Shown: piece by piece, positions 47,181 through 57,769 of the stretch
How positions within the stretch are numbered: the first letter of the stretch is position 1
How the letters are laid out: each line of letters begins with the position of its first letter
DNA from: Mercurialis annua
Lineage: Eukaryota > Streptophyta > Magnoliopsida > Malpighiales > Euphorbiaceae
DNA: 64,000 bases
Direction: 5' to 3'
NCBI RefSeq assembly: GCF_937616625.2
Contig: NC_065571.1
Coordinates: 56,095,651-56,159,650 of the forward strand
Program-made: the position numbers and the translations under genes
Notes under the pieces: model-generated
Database searches by the model: none
Told to the model about the DNA's origin: nothing
Seen by the model: the letters and a program-made list of their open reading frames with translations, nothing else

Positions 47181-50065
47181 TCATTTCCTCTCGTTCTTAG
47201 AGTAAAATCTTAGAACCACATAGAAGAGGAGCCTGTAAAGCACTCCCCAAGCTAACAAGATAGCGACGTCATACCAAAGGTTGTCCATCTTGATGTCCAT
47301 TGTGGATAGAAAATCTTCTCCGATCAGTGGGCAATGTGGTCCAATTGTATTGTTATTATGCAGTTTGCTAGGTTTGATATCTCCGAGAGGACCAGGCGTA
47401 AGATCTGAAAAGTTCCCAGTATAGCATTTTGTTCCTTTGAACTCATTTGATAGCATTGCCTCAAATGGATACTTGATTGCAGATATGTAATGTAGCCATC
47501 TCCAGTAGATCGGTATCTGTGTCCGCTTTAAGAAAAACCCACAAGTCAGGAAGAACAGAGCAGTTGTGGCAATTACTACTGCATATCCTGTGATGTAACT
47601 GGGGACAAGTGCACTAACAAGCATAACATAAGCATTGGTAGTAATTAGGGAGGCGTAAAGGATAATCCAAAAATTGAAGAGATTGCTTTCCAGATGCAGT
47701 ATGATTTTGGTTATGGCAGCAAATGTGAGACCTTGGATGGCGAAGAATGGGAGATAGACTAAAAGAGAGGAGACAACATAGGAGGAAGCACGGTAAGCAT
47801 TATGGGAAGTCTCTCTGATGAAGATGAATCGTTCCTGGATGAATGTTGGGACAGCATCATTCGATGAAAAGAAAACCAAGCAAACTGCAAATATGTAGAA
47901 ATTCATAAGTTGATTAACGGTTTTGAATGTGGACTCGCTCAGGTTCTTGAAAAGTGAGGAAAGAATTAGTGCCATGACGGTTAATACTATCTCTCTCGAA
48001 AGAAAAAGTTCAGGGGTGCGAACAACGTTAAGTGCTGTTCTCCATGAGAGGACAGCAACCTCACGGAGCCATGGATTAGCAAATTTAGGGCCATGTGCTG
48101 GCTCATCAAGCATTTCTTCTTCCATGTAAAAATCTTCATATGAAGCAGTATATGAATCCACTGACGGGCTATAGATAACTGGAGTTTTTGGATGATAAGG
48201 GACATGTTGAGGTGTTGGATACTGGCTTGAAACTTGACTTCGTGCAGCAGAAATTGGCGTTCTTGCTGGAGTTCTTGCAGGAGTCCATGATGGTCGGCGA
48301 GGAGCTCCTTTGACACCATTGTAGACCCAAACTGAAAATTCTTTATAGAACTGCGAAGCCAACCTTGGTTGATAGACACCACTGTGTAAATTCATCGGTG
48401 TGGGCATAGTCCTACGCTCGAGGGAATTATCAAAGTTGTCATCGTCTTCATCATCATCATCATATCCATATTGCCCAGAGTCAGCTCGAGATGTTCCACT
48501 GGTTGAGAATGCTTGGCTCCAGAGGTTGATACCTAGTCTGGATCCAGAGGTATTAGTGTAGGGAGTTCGTGGTGTTTTTGGCGTTTTTGGTGTCTTGGGG
48601 ATCGGAGTCCTGGCTACTTGATCAGGTTTGAGTCCCTCACTTTGGTAAAGAACAAGAGGATCGAGTCCCACATTGGATTCATCATACTCTTTGATGACAT
48701 CGAGAAGATATTCCAGGCTATTTTCACCATCTGGAATTGGCCTTCCAAATCCGGAGAGATGAGAAGGAAGAGCAGCTGGGCTTCCCATGTATATCAGTTT
48801 ACCCCTGTGTGAAGGTTTTGATATCTTTAAATCTTAGATATATATAAAAGTAGAAGGATATTACTATCACCCTGAAGTAAGGTCAAAATTACTGTTTTCC
48901 TCCCAAAGTTTTAAAATATACTGTTTCTCCCTCAGGTTTAGATATTAAATTGATATCTTTCTTAGGTAATATTAGATAATAAAATTTCAGGGAGGAAATA
49001 GTGAATTTTAAAAACTTTAGGGCAAAAACAGTAATTTTGATCTAATTTAAGAAATTTTCTCTAGATAGAAACATCAGCTTCCTAGCTTACCTTGCAAGAA
49101 CTGTGATCCGGTCTAAGAGCATTTGAATTCTGAAGGAAGGCTGGTGGATAGTCATCAACACAATACTGCCGCTTTTCGCTATTTCCTTCACCTTTTCCAC
49201 CACACTGAAAGCACTTGTAGAATCAAGACCTGAGGTTGGTTCATCAAGAAACAGCAGGGACGGCTTATGGATTATATCAATTCCTATTGACACTCTTCGC
49301 CGTTCCCCACCCGACACTCCTCTCCTGCCTTCATCACCAATATATGTATGCGCGGTATTCTGCAAAACAATTATCTTTCCGTTTAACTATTTACTAACTT
49401 AAACAAATCAGATGCGCACACACATATATAGAGAGACAGTGGTGTACCGTTAATCCTAGTTGGTCTAGGAGCTCGTAGACTCTTTGTTTCTTTTCAGTTC
49501 TAGAAATGGAAGGAGGAAGCCTGACTTCAGCAGCAAACATGAAGGTCTCGAAGACGGTTAACATGGGGAATAGCTGATCATCTTGCATCACATAAGACGA
49601 TATCATCTTCATGTAGCTGGTAGTAACCTGCACAACCATATTATAAGCATATGTACATATAAATGACGCATTCTCTTTTCAGATTATAACAGTTTTTGCA
49701 CTAACCGCTTTTTCATCTACTCTGACAGATCCTTGAAGACTTCCCTGAGCAATCCGACCAGCTAAGGCATCGAGAAAAGTGGATTTTCCAGCACCACTCG
49801 GACCCATGATGGCCATAATTTCACCTCTCAAAGCCTGACCGGATATATCATTGAGAAGATAAGCCTCTTTACTGATCCAAACACCGTCTTTCTTCTGCTT
49901 CTTTTTGACACTATACGATACATTTTTGAACTCAAGACCGTGGCCTGGAATCATTTTCCGAGTCTCAACTGGCACAGCATTTTTCTTTGCAGCTGCTGTT
50001 TTGTCCATGTCTAGTAGACTTTCAAGGCTTTTGTTGGCGTTTGTTCGACCTACCTTGGCCGCCAT
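47181..50065 (-). CDS. STR2: STR2 half-size ABCG transporter
   Basis: Half-molecule ABC transporter matching STR2 (STUNTED ARBUSCULE 2), which pairs with STR in the periarbuscular membrane for lipid export to mycorrhizal fungi. Four exons: 49706-50065, 49448-49627, 49091-49359, 47181-48804; 810 aa. The N-terminal ATPase has Walker A GPSGAGKS (88-95), Q-loop region [10 protein letters not shown], signature VSGGERRR (195 on) and Walker [10 protein letters not shown] (215 on). A long Pro/Thr-rich linker follows ([34 protein letters not shown]). The membrane part runs from about residue 525 and ends [10 protein letters not shown], the family C-terminus. ATG 50065 is used because upstream in-frame sequence reaches a stop without another ATG. 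A TATA-like motif lies at about 50382-50389. Confidence 0.93.
48880..49045. mobile_element. Small foldback MITE in STR2 intron 3
   Basis: Left arm ggtcaaaattactgttttcc, right arm gcaaaaacagtaattttgatc, with pairing of aaagttttaaaatatactg and gaattttaaaaactttaggg. About 165 bp. Confidence 0.75.
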
Positions 50066-50381
50066 TTCGATCAAAATGCAGCAAAAGGATCACCGCGATG
50101 CTTTATTTTTCGATGGGATTAAGAAGCTAAGTGGAGTTCCCGTGTCGTATTAAAAGGAGAAAGCAATAAGGTATGTGGGGATATAGACAAATGTTTGATG
50201 GTTAAACCCGATGAAAGCGAATTGGAGTGTTGTGAAGTAAGAAGATGGCTAGTCCCTCTCTACTTCACATTGTTTTTCTCGCAACCTTACTTTGGTATTG
50301 CCATTGAAAATAGCTGCGTACACACTCACTGTATCTGTCTCTGTCTCTATGTCGTTTGCTATATGACATTTCATTGAACTA

Positions 50382-50389
50382 TTTATACA
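50382..50389 (-). promoter_or_regulatory. TATA box of STR2 (putative)
   Basis: The minus strand reads gtataaat about 320 nt before the ATG. I did not find an exact copy of the mycorrhiza-linked CTTC element (CTTCTTGTTC) in the 450 bp upstream of the ATG. Confidence 0.3.
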
Positions 50390-50525
50390 TTGTTCTCTTA
50401 AGATTTTTGTCATTTGAGTTATATTTATTTCGACAAAAGAAAAATCTAAAGCCCCTAATTGAATTATATGAATTTCTTCTAATTTGAGAGCTACAGCTTT
50501 GCATCTTGCATTGTCTTAATAAATG

Positions 50526-50749
50526 GAGAAATTCTTAAGTAGACTCAGTCCAACACGTCATCCGTATACTAAACCAATCATATCATAACACCTCATTAAA
50601 ATGAGGGCATTCTTGTAATATTATTATTCAAAAGTGTATGCAAATAACAAACAAAATTACAAGAATACCCTCATTTTAATGAGGTGTTATGATATGATTG
50701 GTTTAGTCTACGGATGACGTGGTAGACTGAGTCTACATAAGAATTTCTC
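50526..50749. mobile_element. Foldback MITE, imperfect 9-bp TSD
   Basis: Left gagaaattcttaagtagact, right agtctacataagaatttctc. Long paired arms around ccaatcatatcataacacct / aggtgttatgatatgattgg. Flanks taataaatg (50517-50525) and aaataaatg (50750-50758) differ at one base. Confidence 0.85.
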
Positions 50750-51206
50750 AAATAAATGTGAATGTTTAATAAATGCATCAATGGTATTTAAATTTTTCAA
50801 CCAAAAAATAAAAATTTTGTTTATATTTTTTAATTGCGTTGACATAGATATACGAATGTGTAATTCAGTAATTCATTTGCTTTATATAATAGTTACTATT
50901 TCGCACTATAAATCAATTGTTTGGTTTTTGAATGAGTGGGATTGAGAAAATATTAAAAATAAAATTATCATTGATAACAATTTAGACATTTGAATGTATT
51001 TATGAATGAAATAGTTAAATCCATAATTGAAAAACATTAAAGGTTCCAAAAAGGAAGAATCAACATGCACTAAATGAAACTAAAAAATTTGCAAAAAAAA
51101 AAAGTAAAACAAATTTAAACTGTGTTTATTGAATTAAAAAAAGAATCAATATTGAACTAATAAAGGAAACGGTTATTAATGAAATTTTCATTTTATTTTA
51201 TTAAAA

Positions 51207-51253
<47 letters not shown>

Positions 51254-52171
51254 AATGAGAAAAATATAACTTTTCAATTTTCTTTGACTTCTTATACAGT
51301 TCTAAAACAAAAGCGTCAATAAAAAAATATAATGAACATGAAAAAAAAAAGTGAAAAGCATGCAAGCTTCCAAAAAAGAAAGATATTTAGGTCTAGTTAT
51401 AATTTAAAAGAAGAAATAAATTTATTTGTAGGTCATTAATGTAAGGATATAGTATTAAAATAACATAAGTTCAACAATGAGCATCTCCGTTACGATCGAC
51501 CACCGAGGAACATCACCTTCAGCCGCCGTCCCTAAACCCTAATCTGTACACTCTTAATGAGATGAAGTAACCTATAAACTGTAACTCAAATAATAGAAAC
51601 GCTAGAAAGCAAACTGCTAGGTTGTGAATTCAGTTCTTCCCGTCAATGTGAGCTCTAAGCGCTCATCTTCCTCAATTATCAAAAATAAAAGATGAGATGA
51701 AGTAAAAAGTTCTACCAAAGTTATAATGAGGTGTAAAAAGATCATTTTAAAAAAAATAAAACTTTTTTACAAAAACTGAATCATTCAGTGCAATTTCCTC
51801 AAAATGAATTGTGTATATAAAAGATTTTGCAGAACCTAACATCAACCATCCAGAATTACAGTTCTAGTAAGAAACTCTAAGTAGCTCGATTCACAATACA
51901 AAATATCCGTAGAACCGCTGTATAACAGCTCTAGTAAGAAACTCTCAGCAACTCGATTCATAATACAAAAAATCCGTAGAACCGCCTGGAAATGTGACAC
52001 CGAGAGGTTCAGTCTAGCAGACGGCTTACCTCTAGTCTGCCGTAAAGTTGCTTAGCATAACAAATCAGTTTCAGTATATGAACCATACAAAACAGTGGGA
52101 GTCTATGAAGTTGCAGACTGTCTAATCTCTTCACCATACCAAACAAAATGATATCCAAGATAAAGAAGATA
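50750..52171. other. Intergenic STR2/REM
   Basis: A/T-rich. Contains a (CA)n(TA)n microsatellite at about 51206-51249 and a near-duplicated 70-bp block around 51865-51985 (ccgtagaaccgc twice, with aagaaactct..caactcgattca). The REM 3' UTR probably covers the last 200 bases. Confidence 0.45.
51206..51249. repeat. (CA)n(TA)n microsatellite
   Basis: About eight CA repeats running directly into about thirteen TA repeats. Confidence 0.9.
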
Positions 52172-54395
52172 TTACTTCACTTTATTTCTGAAAATGGATA
52201 CTTTTAGCAGAAGCTTTTTGGCGTCGATCAACTCGAAGATACAAACATCTCTCGGTTCCAAAGAATTTTCTTTTGCAAATATAGCGAATCCTGCAGACAA
52301 CAGACCTTTACTATAAGATGGATGGCTGATTAGTTTGACACCCCATTTTCTGTTTCCGGTTTGTAACCATGCGTTTTCTGTGCTTTTCTTGGTGCATTTC
52401 TTGACAAACTCGAACGGTATGTTCTGCAGAAGAAAAAAAACCTTACATTGGTATGACAATCAAGTTTATATTATGCATTAATATTGTTCTAAATCCTACC
52501 ACTGAGGTGAGGCGAGATGGCATATTCGCTTTGAAGAATGGATAATCTGATGTAAATTTGTCGACAGCTTCAACAGATTTTGAGCATGAACGCCTATGGA
52601 CAGTCTTCTTATTGCCAGATTTCTCTTCATGTTTCAGTTTCTTGTTGTTTCCTGAATAACATCAATTAAAGTCAGCATTTATGACCATGAACTGGAAACT
52701 ATAGATATGTATCTCGGAAACACAAATGCTGAAAGAGGAAACACTTAAACACGAAACGAGAAACAATTGCTTTTACAAGATTTGTGTTATAAATAAAAGT
52801 TCAGAAGATTTTCTGGAAGCGATTAAGGAAATGCCAAAAATAAAATATAAGACTAGAGAAGTTTTAATGCAAACACATTATAGTTCATTGCATTGGAACT
52901 TGTAACTAACCAAGTGACATGCTCTTATTAGCTTCTTTGATAGGTTGAAAAATGGCAACTTTCAATCTAGTGTTAGTGCGATCGATCAGTTCAAAGACAC
53001 AGACATCACCGATTTCCAAATGATTATCTTTTGCAAATTCTTTCCAGCCTTGATTCATTCTTACATATGATATTCCATTGAAGATGTAATACTTGTACAC
53101 AACAGGCCATAAAGTTCCATCAATAGTGCTAAGGATAGCATTGCCACGTTCCTTGTTGAAATATTTCTTCACGAAGTTCACTGGTATAGACTAGCCAAAC
53201 AATTACAGAAAAAAGAAAAACAAATTATAGCCCTGAAAAGAATCAGAGCCTATATATTATAATCGAAGTTTCAAATCAAAATGTTTACCAGTCTATAACA
53301 AGAATGAAGATATGTTGGCTGCATTGGAATCATGAAGGAAGGATTTTCAGATTTAAAATTAGCGGCAGCTCTTTCGAGTGCTTCAGCTTTTTCCTTAGCT
53401 GTCAATGATCGTGATCTCTCATTGATGAACATGCTATCTTGTCCTCTCTTTCCTGCAAAATCAAGATAAATTAAGGTGCAAAAATACGCAGAATTCGCTA
53501 TGTTCTTTCTCTTCAACAGAAATTGCATACCTTCTTCTTTTTCAGCGGACTTCTCTAGCTTGATCTTCTTATTAGGAGGCTGGGGGAATAACAATGGCGG
53601 TTCCCCTTTCGCTCGCCGCATTAATGGGACACAGGTCACGGTTTCAACAGAAACATCAGTTTCAGTTTCTTTATGAATCTCTTGCTCTTGTAACTCTTTT
53701 TCAAGATTCGTTTCTTCATTGTCTCTGTCTGTGGTGATATTTAATGGATAATCTATCTCTAATGTGCTCATATCAAATATCGTTACATTGAATTCGTAAT
53801 TCGTTTGATTGTATTCAAAAACTAGCAAGGACCCATGAGCCAGAGAGTAATACTTGACAAACTCTAACCAGCCCTCCTGGAACCAAACCTCACCATCAGA
53901 TTTCACTAATGCTAATTTCCATTTTGCACCAGTAGGAACTGTCAGGAATACTGAATTAGGCAGATCATTTCCATACAGTCTGACAAATTTCCTTGGAATG
54001 CGCTGTACATATATAGGATCTTTAAAAAAACAAGTCATTTTCATAGTAAACAAAACAGTAAACAAGAAATAAATTTATGTTTAAGTGACACGGAGAAACG
54101 GGATACTTAGACACAAATACAGCAAAACGGTATCATTTTAAGATTTCTTACGTAAAAGGGGAAGTTTTATGCCCGAAACGTCAAAGTGTCCTACACGTTT
54201 CGGAAGATACAACATGACACGTTAATTGAATGAAATGTCCGTGCTATCTAGAGAGTTACAGATAAAAAAAGAGAGAGACTAACTCACAAACTTCCCGTCA
54301 CGAATGGCGTCATCAAGAATTATCTTGAAAAAAAGGGGCGTTTTTGATTTGAACATTAGTCTTCCATGATCGTCTCTTCCAGAACAAGAATCCAT
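52172..54395 (-). CDS. REM-family B3 domain protein (three B3 domains)
   Basis: Plant-specific nuclear B3 transcription factor of the REM class. Six exons: 54288-54395, 53531-54002, 53289-53452, 52911-53190, 52500-52651, 52172-52423; 475 aa, all in phase. B3-1 at about 13-112 (FFKIILDDAIRDGKFRIPRKFVR, GWLEFVKYYSLAHGSLLVFEY). B3-2 at about 228-333 (PSFMIPMQPTYLHSCYRLSI, GWKEFAKDNHLEIGDVCVFEL). B3-3 at about 375-472 (YPFFKANMPSRLTSVNIPFE, AIFAKENSLEPRDVCIFELI). Linkers are charged, with a basic patch NKKIKLEK. Each B3 domain starts with a strand that straddles an intron, the usual layout. REM proteins often act in reproductive meristems; targets are not predictable. Confidence 0.9.
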
Positions 54396-54802
54396 TCTTT
54401 GTTGGATTCTAATGAGCAATGACAAGTGAATGAACACTGCCTATCTATAAATTATAACCGAACAATAAAATTATGAACTATCATCAATCATGATCATATT
54501 CTAAAGACTAAATTATGCATTGGGATACTGAAAAATCAACAATTTGATCAATTATCAAGAATTACAAGACCAACACATTACCCAAATAAATAAACAAATT
54601 GCTAAACTAATTATCACGCAAATTGAAACTGACCTAAATGAGTAATTGTTGAATGGACGAGTGATCAGTTCGTGGCTCTTCCAACAATTTTAGTTGCCTC
54701 ATTCGATTCTTTTATCATTTTAACTAAGGGGCTTTTATCCAATATTTTTACTCAAAGAAAATGTTTAATTAAGGAGGAGATGGTGGTGGTGCAGTTGTTT
54801 TT

Positions 54803-55115
54803 AGGGGTGTGCATTCGGTTAAACCGAACCGACCGAACCGAAATTTTTGGTTTTTTAAGAAACCGAACCGAACCGAAATTCTGAAAAAATTTAATTTTTC
54901 AAACCGAACCGAACCGAACCTGTCGGTTCGGTCGGTTATTTCGGTTCGGTTCGGTTTTTCGGTTCGGTTTACGTGTAAAAGTGACTGAAATTTTTTTACT
55001 TTAAAAACCGAACCGAACCGACCAACCGAAAATATTCTACTTTTTCAAACCGAACCGAACCGAATTTGTCGGTTCGGTTCGGTTATTCGGTTTCGGTCGG
55101 TTTTTGCACACCCCT
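54803..55115. mobile_element. CCGAACCG-rich foldback MITE, 10-bp TSD
   Basis: A 313-bp element starting aggggtgtgcattcggttaa and ending with tttttgcacacccct, with the perfect duplication agttgttttt (54793-54802 and 55116-55125). The interior is largely ccgaaccgaaccg in both orientations and would form a long hairpin. It lies about 400 bp upstream of the REM gene start. Confidence 0.92.
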
Positions 55116-55199
55116 AGTTGTTTTTGCGAGGTCGAGAGTGGCGGTTTCTTCTTTTGAGAGGGAAGACAGAATTCAGTCAGGGTTTTTTTAGACTCTTTT

Positions 55200-55406
55200 C
55201 TTAAAAAATTAGGCTATATAGATTAAAAATGCCAAAAATTAGCATTTTATTTAATGTCACTAATGGCCGAAACAAATGCAAAAATTAAAAAGATTGAGAT
55301 TTGTTTGTAACATTTTAAACGTTAGGTTTTAATCGTAAAAAAAATGAAATGTCGGGGTGGAATTGAAAAAACAATTAAAGGTGAGGGTTTTTTGAGTGAT
55401 TAGGCC
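55200..55406. repeat. Partial foldback MITE (same family as 62591-63092)
   Basis: Ends tgagggttttttgagtgatt then aggcc, the same terminus (inverted) as the element at 62591, with gtcggggtggaattgaaaaa inside. The left terminus is not recognisable, so it is probably truncated or rearranged. Confidence 0.55.
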
Positions 55407-55815
55407 TTTTAAAATCCCTCAACTTTACGAGTTTTATTTATCTGGTCCCTGAACTTTCATTTGGACTTATCTAGTCTTTTAACTATACGTTTTTATATTC
55501 AAAAAAAAAACTATACGTTTTTTGTTTATCTGCCTAAACTGTCATTTGGGCTTATAAGGTCTTTAATTTTACGTTTTTTTAATCCGATCTCTCAAATTTT
55601 TGTTTTTTTATTTAGTTAGTTCTTTAATTTTATAATTTTGAGACCTTGAAAAAGCGAAAAATTAAAATTCAGGAACTAATTAGATCAAATGAAAGTTCAG
55701 CGACCAGATAAATAAAAAAATGTAAAGTTAAAACACCGGATAACACTAAATGAAAGTTTAAGGACCAGATAAACAAAACTTATAAATTTAAGGGACCTCA
55801 AAATGGGTTAATCCT
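55407..55815. mobile_element. Foldback MITE
   Basis: Left arm aaaatccctcaactttacga ... tatctggtccctgaactttc; right arm gaaagtttaaggaccagata ... gggacctcaaaatgggttaa. It abuts the previous partial element directly. Confidence 0.7.
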
Positions 55816-55857
55816 ACTTTTTTTTTAAATAAATAGTGGAACTATCTTTTAATCTCT

Positions 55858-55945
55858 TAACCAACGAGTTATTGTTCAAGTGGTATGAGCGCTAAGCAGT
55901 TATATGTTAAGTCGTGGGTACGTTTTCTTCCACAAACTCTCACTC
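55858..55945 (+). repeat. tRNA-like SINE head remnant
   Basis: gttcaagtggtatgagcgct followed 30 bp later by gtcgtgggtacgttttcttc resembles A- and B-box promoter pieces of a tRNA-derived SINE. No complete element, poly(A) tail or target duplication. Confidence 0.3.
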
Positions 55946-56308
55946 TCTCCAATTATATATAAAAAAATCTTTTAACTTATCTCTTAAGAAATTGATTTTG
56001 GCTTGTAAAATCCGTTGATAATTCATTAGTTTTAGTTGCCGTATTAAAATTACTTTTTAGAATATTTCTGTCACTTTGTGATATATAGGTACGGATACAT
56101 ATCTAAAATTATAATTGGACATTTTAAAATTAAGGACTAATCTTTTTTGAAGAACAATCTTGCATTTACTCAATAATCATACACAAGAAATTAAATTTTC
56201 AAATTGAAAATAATAGAAATTCCAACTTACAAAGCAATCATTAAAAAAACAACATTTAAAAACAAATTGAAATTAACCATCTTATCTTGTCGGATTTTAA
56301 CCCTTGCA

Positions 56309-57688
56309 TTACTGAAGAGGTGGGTTAACGTAAGCAAAAACAGACATGAATGACTGAATAACGGTAAGAACAAGGATGATGAGAGCTGCAAAAGCTGATA
56401 AGAATATCCATCGAGTCCGAAAATAATTGTAATTGAACCGTGCCCACTGAACATTGCTTTTATTCCTATTATACTCATTCACATCTTCAATAACTTTCTT
56501 CAAATAACTCCGATTAAGATCCAAAAACCCACCTTTTCCGACATCATTAAAGAATTTAACAACTTCCTCGTCACTTCCGAAGTAATTCTCTATAATTCCT
56601 TTGTCTCGTAAATGTTCCGCGTCGGAGCTCGAGTTCATGAGATATCCCATGAAGTTAACGTACGAAGTGAAGTGTGTTAGGCAATAGTTTCCGTAGCATT
56701 GTTCGAATGCGACACAGTTTAGTAAGAATGTGCTCATGAAGTCGTGTGTTTCCAATGAAGCTATTTCAAGAATGCCGTTTTTAGGACTAAACTTGATCTC
56801 CAAGAAACTCTCCGCGTCTTTCTTTTTCTTTAACTTAATTCCGGCTGCGCGGAGTTTTTCTACGGGTTGAATGCATTGGAGAAACCCGCTATTCGATGTA
56901 TCATCATCGTCGTAGTTGTTGTTGTTGTTGTCGTTAGTTGAAGGTATGAATGTGGAGCGAATTAAATCGAGTAAATGTTCGCCTTTATTGCTCGTGTACC
57001 TATCCCATTCGGTTCTTTGTATGGAATAATCGAAAAACGCCATTACGAGCTTCGTCAAGGAGGGGGATCTTGATGTATTATTAGGGAATGAAAGGTCGAA
57101 TAAAGTTTGAATAACAAAAAAAGGGATTTGATTCTCTAATTTTAGAAGATCTCTCGAAAGAAAATTCAAGATCCATGGCAATTGGAACAGTGACTCATCT
57201 TCATCCGGTGTTTCGACTAGTCTACCAACGACGCATACGAGCTCCATGATAAAACATCCATCAAGAACCATCATTTCAATTAACTCACGGTTGCTACATT
57301 CAATAGTCTCCGAGTAACAACTTTTTATTCTATCCACCTTTTCATGTATAGCTCGGAAGAAATCGTCAAGACCGACGTTAAACGCTTGCGTTCGCATTAA
57401 AACGACAGCAAGAAACCGACGTTTGTGTTCTTGAATCATTTCGAGGTGATTTTCCCCGTGGTAGTACGGACCAATGGAGAGTATTTGAGGTCGAAATACT
57501 TCGGGATGGATTTTCATAATGCTCGGAGGCACTCGAAAGATGGAACAACACTCTCTACCGGCTGTTTTCTTGAGTAATTTGGGGTCCTGTCCCATGGATT
57601 GTGTCAGTAATCTTACCATTTCTGAGATGTTGATGATCTCGACTCCATTTCCTTGAGTTTGGTCGGGGGATGATGATGCATTTGACAT
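56309..57688 (-). CDS. DUF247 (UPF0481) protein
   Basis: Single exon, 459 aa. Plant DUF247 family: ECCSIFRVPPSIMKIHPEVFRPQILSIGPYYHG near the start, KRRFLAVVL, LIEMMVLDGCFIMEL, DLLKLENQIPFFVIQTLFDL, KKDAESFLEIKF, and a C-terminal hydrophobic helix (about residues 425-450, IFLSAFAALIILVLTVIQSF) predicted to anchor it in a membrane. An Asn/Asp-rich low-complexity insert (NDNNNNNYDDDD) lies in the variable region. Biochemical function is unknown; in grasses some members are self-incompatibility determinants, which says nothing about this copy. A TATA-like tatatat motif at 57752-57763 (minus) would leave a leader of about 35-40 nt. The frame is complete. Confidence 0.92.
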   Translation of the reverse strand: MSNASSSPDQTQGNGVEIINISEMVRLLTQSMGQDPKLLKKTAGRECCSIFRVPPSIMKIHPEVFRPQILSIGPYYHGENHLEMIQEHKRRFLAVVLMRTQAFNVGLDDFFRAIHEKVDRIKSCYSETIECSNRELIEMMVLDGCFIMELVCVVGRLVETPDEDESLFQLPWILNFLSRDLLKLENQIPFFVIQTLFDLSFPNNTSRSPSLTKLVMAFFDYSIQRTEWDRYTSNKGEHLLDLIRSTFIPSTNDNNNNNYDDDDTSNSGFLQCIQPVEKLRAAGIKLKKKKDAESFLEIKFSPKNGILEIASLETHDFMSTFLLNCVAFEQCYGNYCLTHFTSYVNFMGYLMNSSSDAEHLRDKGIIENYFGSDEEVVKFFNDVGKGGFLDLNRSYLKKVIEDVNEYNRNKSNVQWARFNYNYFRTRWIFLSAFAALIILVLTVIQSFMSVFAYVNPPLQ

Positions 57689-57751
57689 TTTTAGTTTGAT
57701 GTATTATAGTTCAGATAGATTAAATTTAGAGTCTCTATGCCAAAATAACAC

Positions 57752-57763
57752 CATATATATAAC
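57752..57763 (-). promoter_or_regulatory. TATA box of the DUF247 gene (putative)
   Basis: Minus strand ttatatatatgg, about 70 nt before ATG 57688. Confidence 0.4.
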
Positions 57764-57769
57764 AGATTT

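Noticed and set aside
50066..50074. Upstream STR2 start (three extra residues)
   Set aside because: The codon is TTG; ATG 50065 is the first real start, with an in-frame stop upstream.
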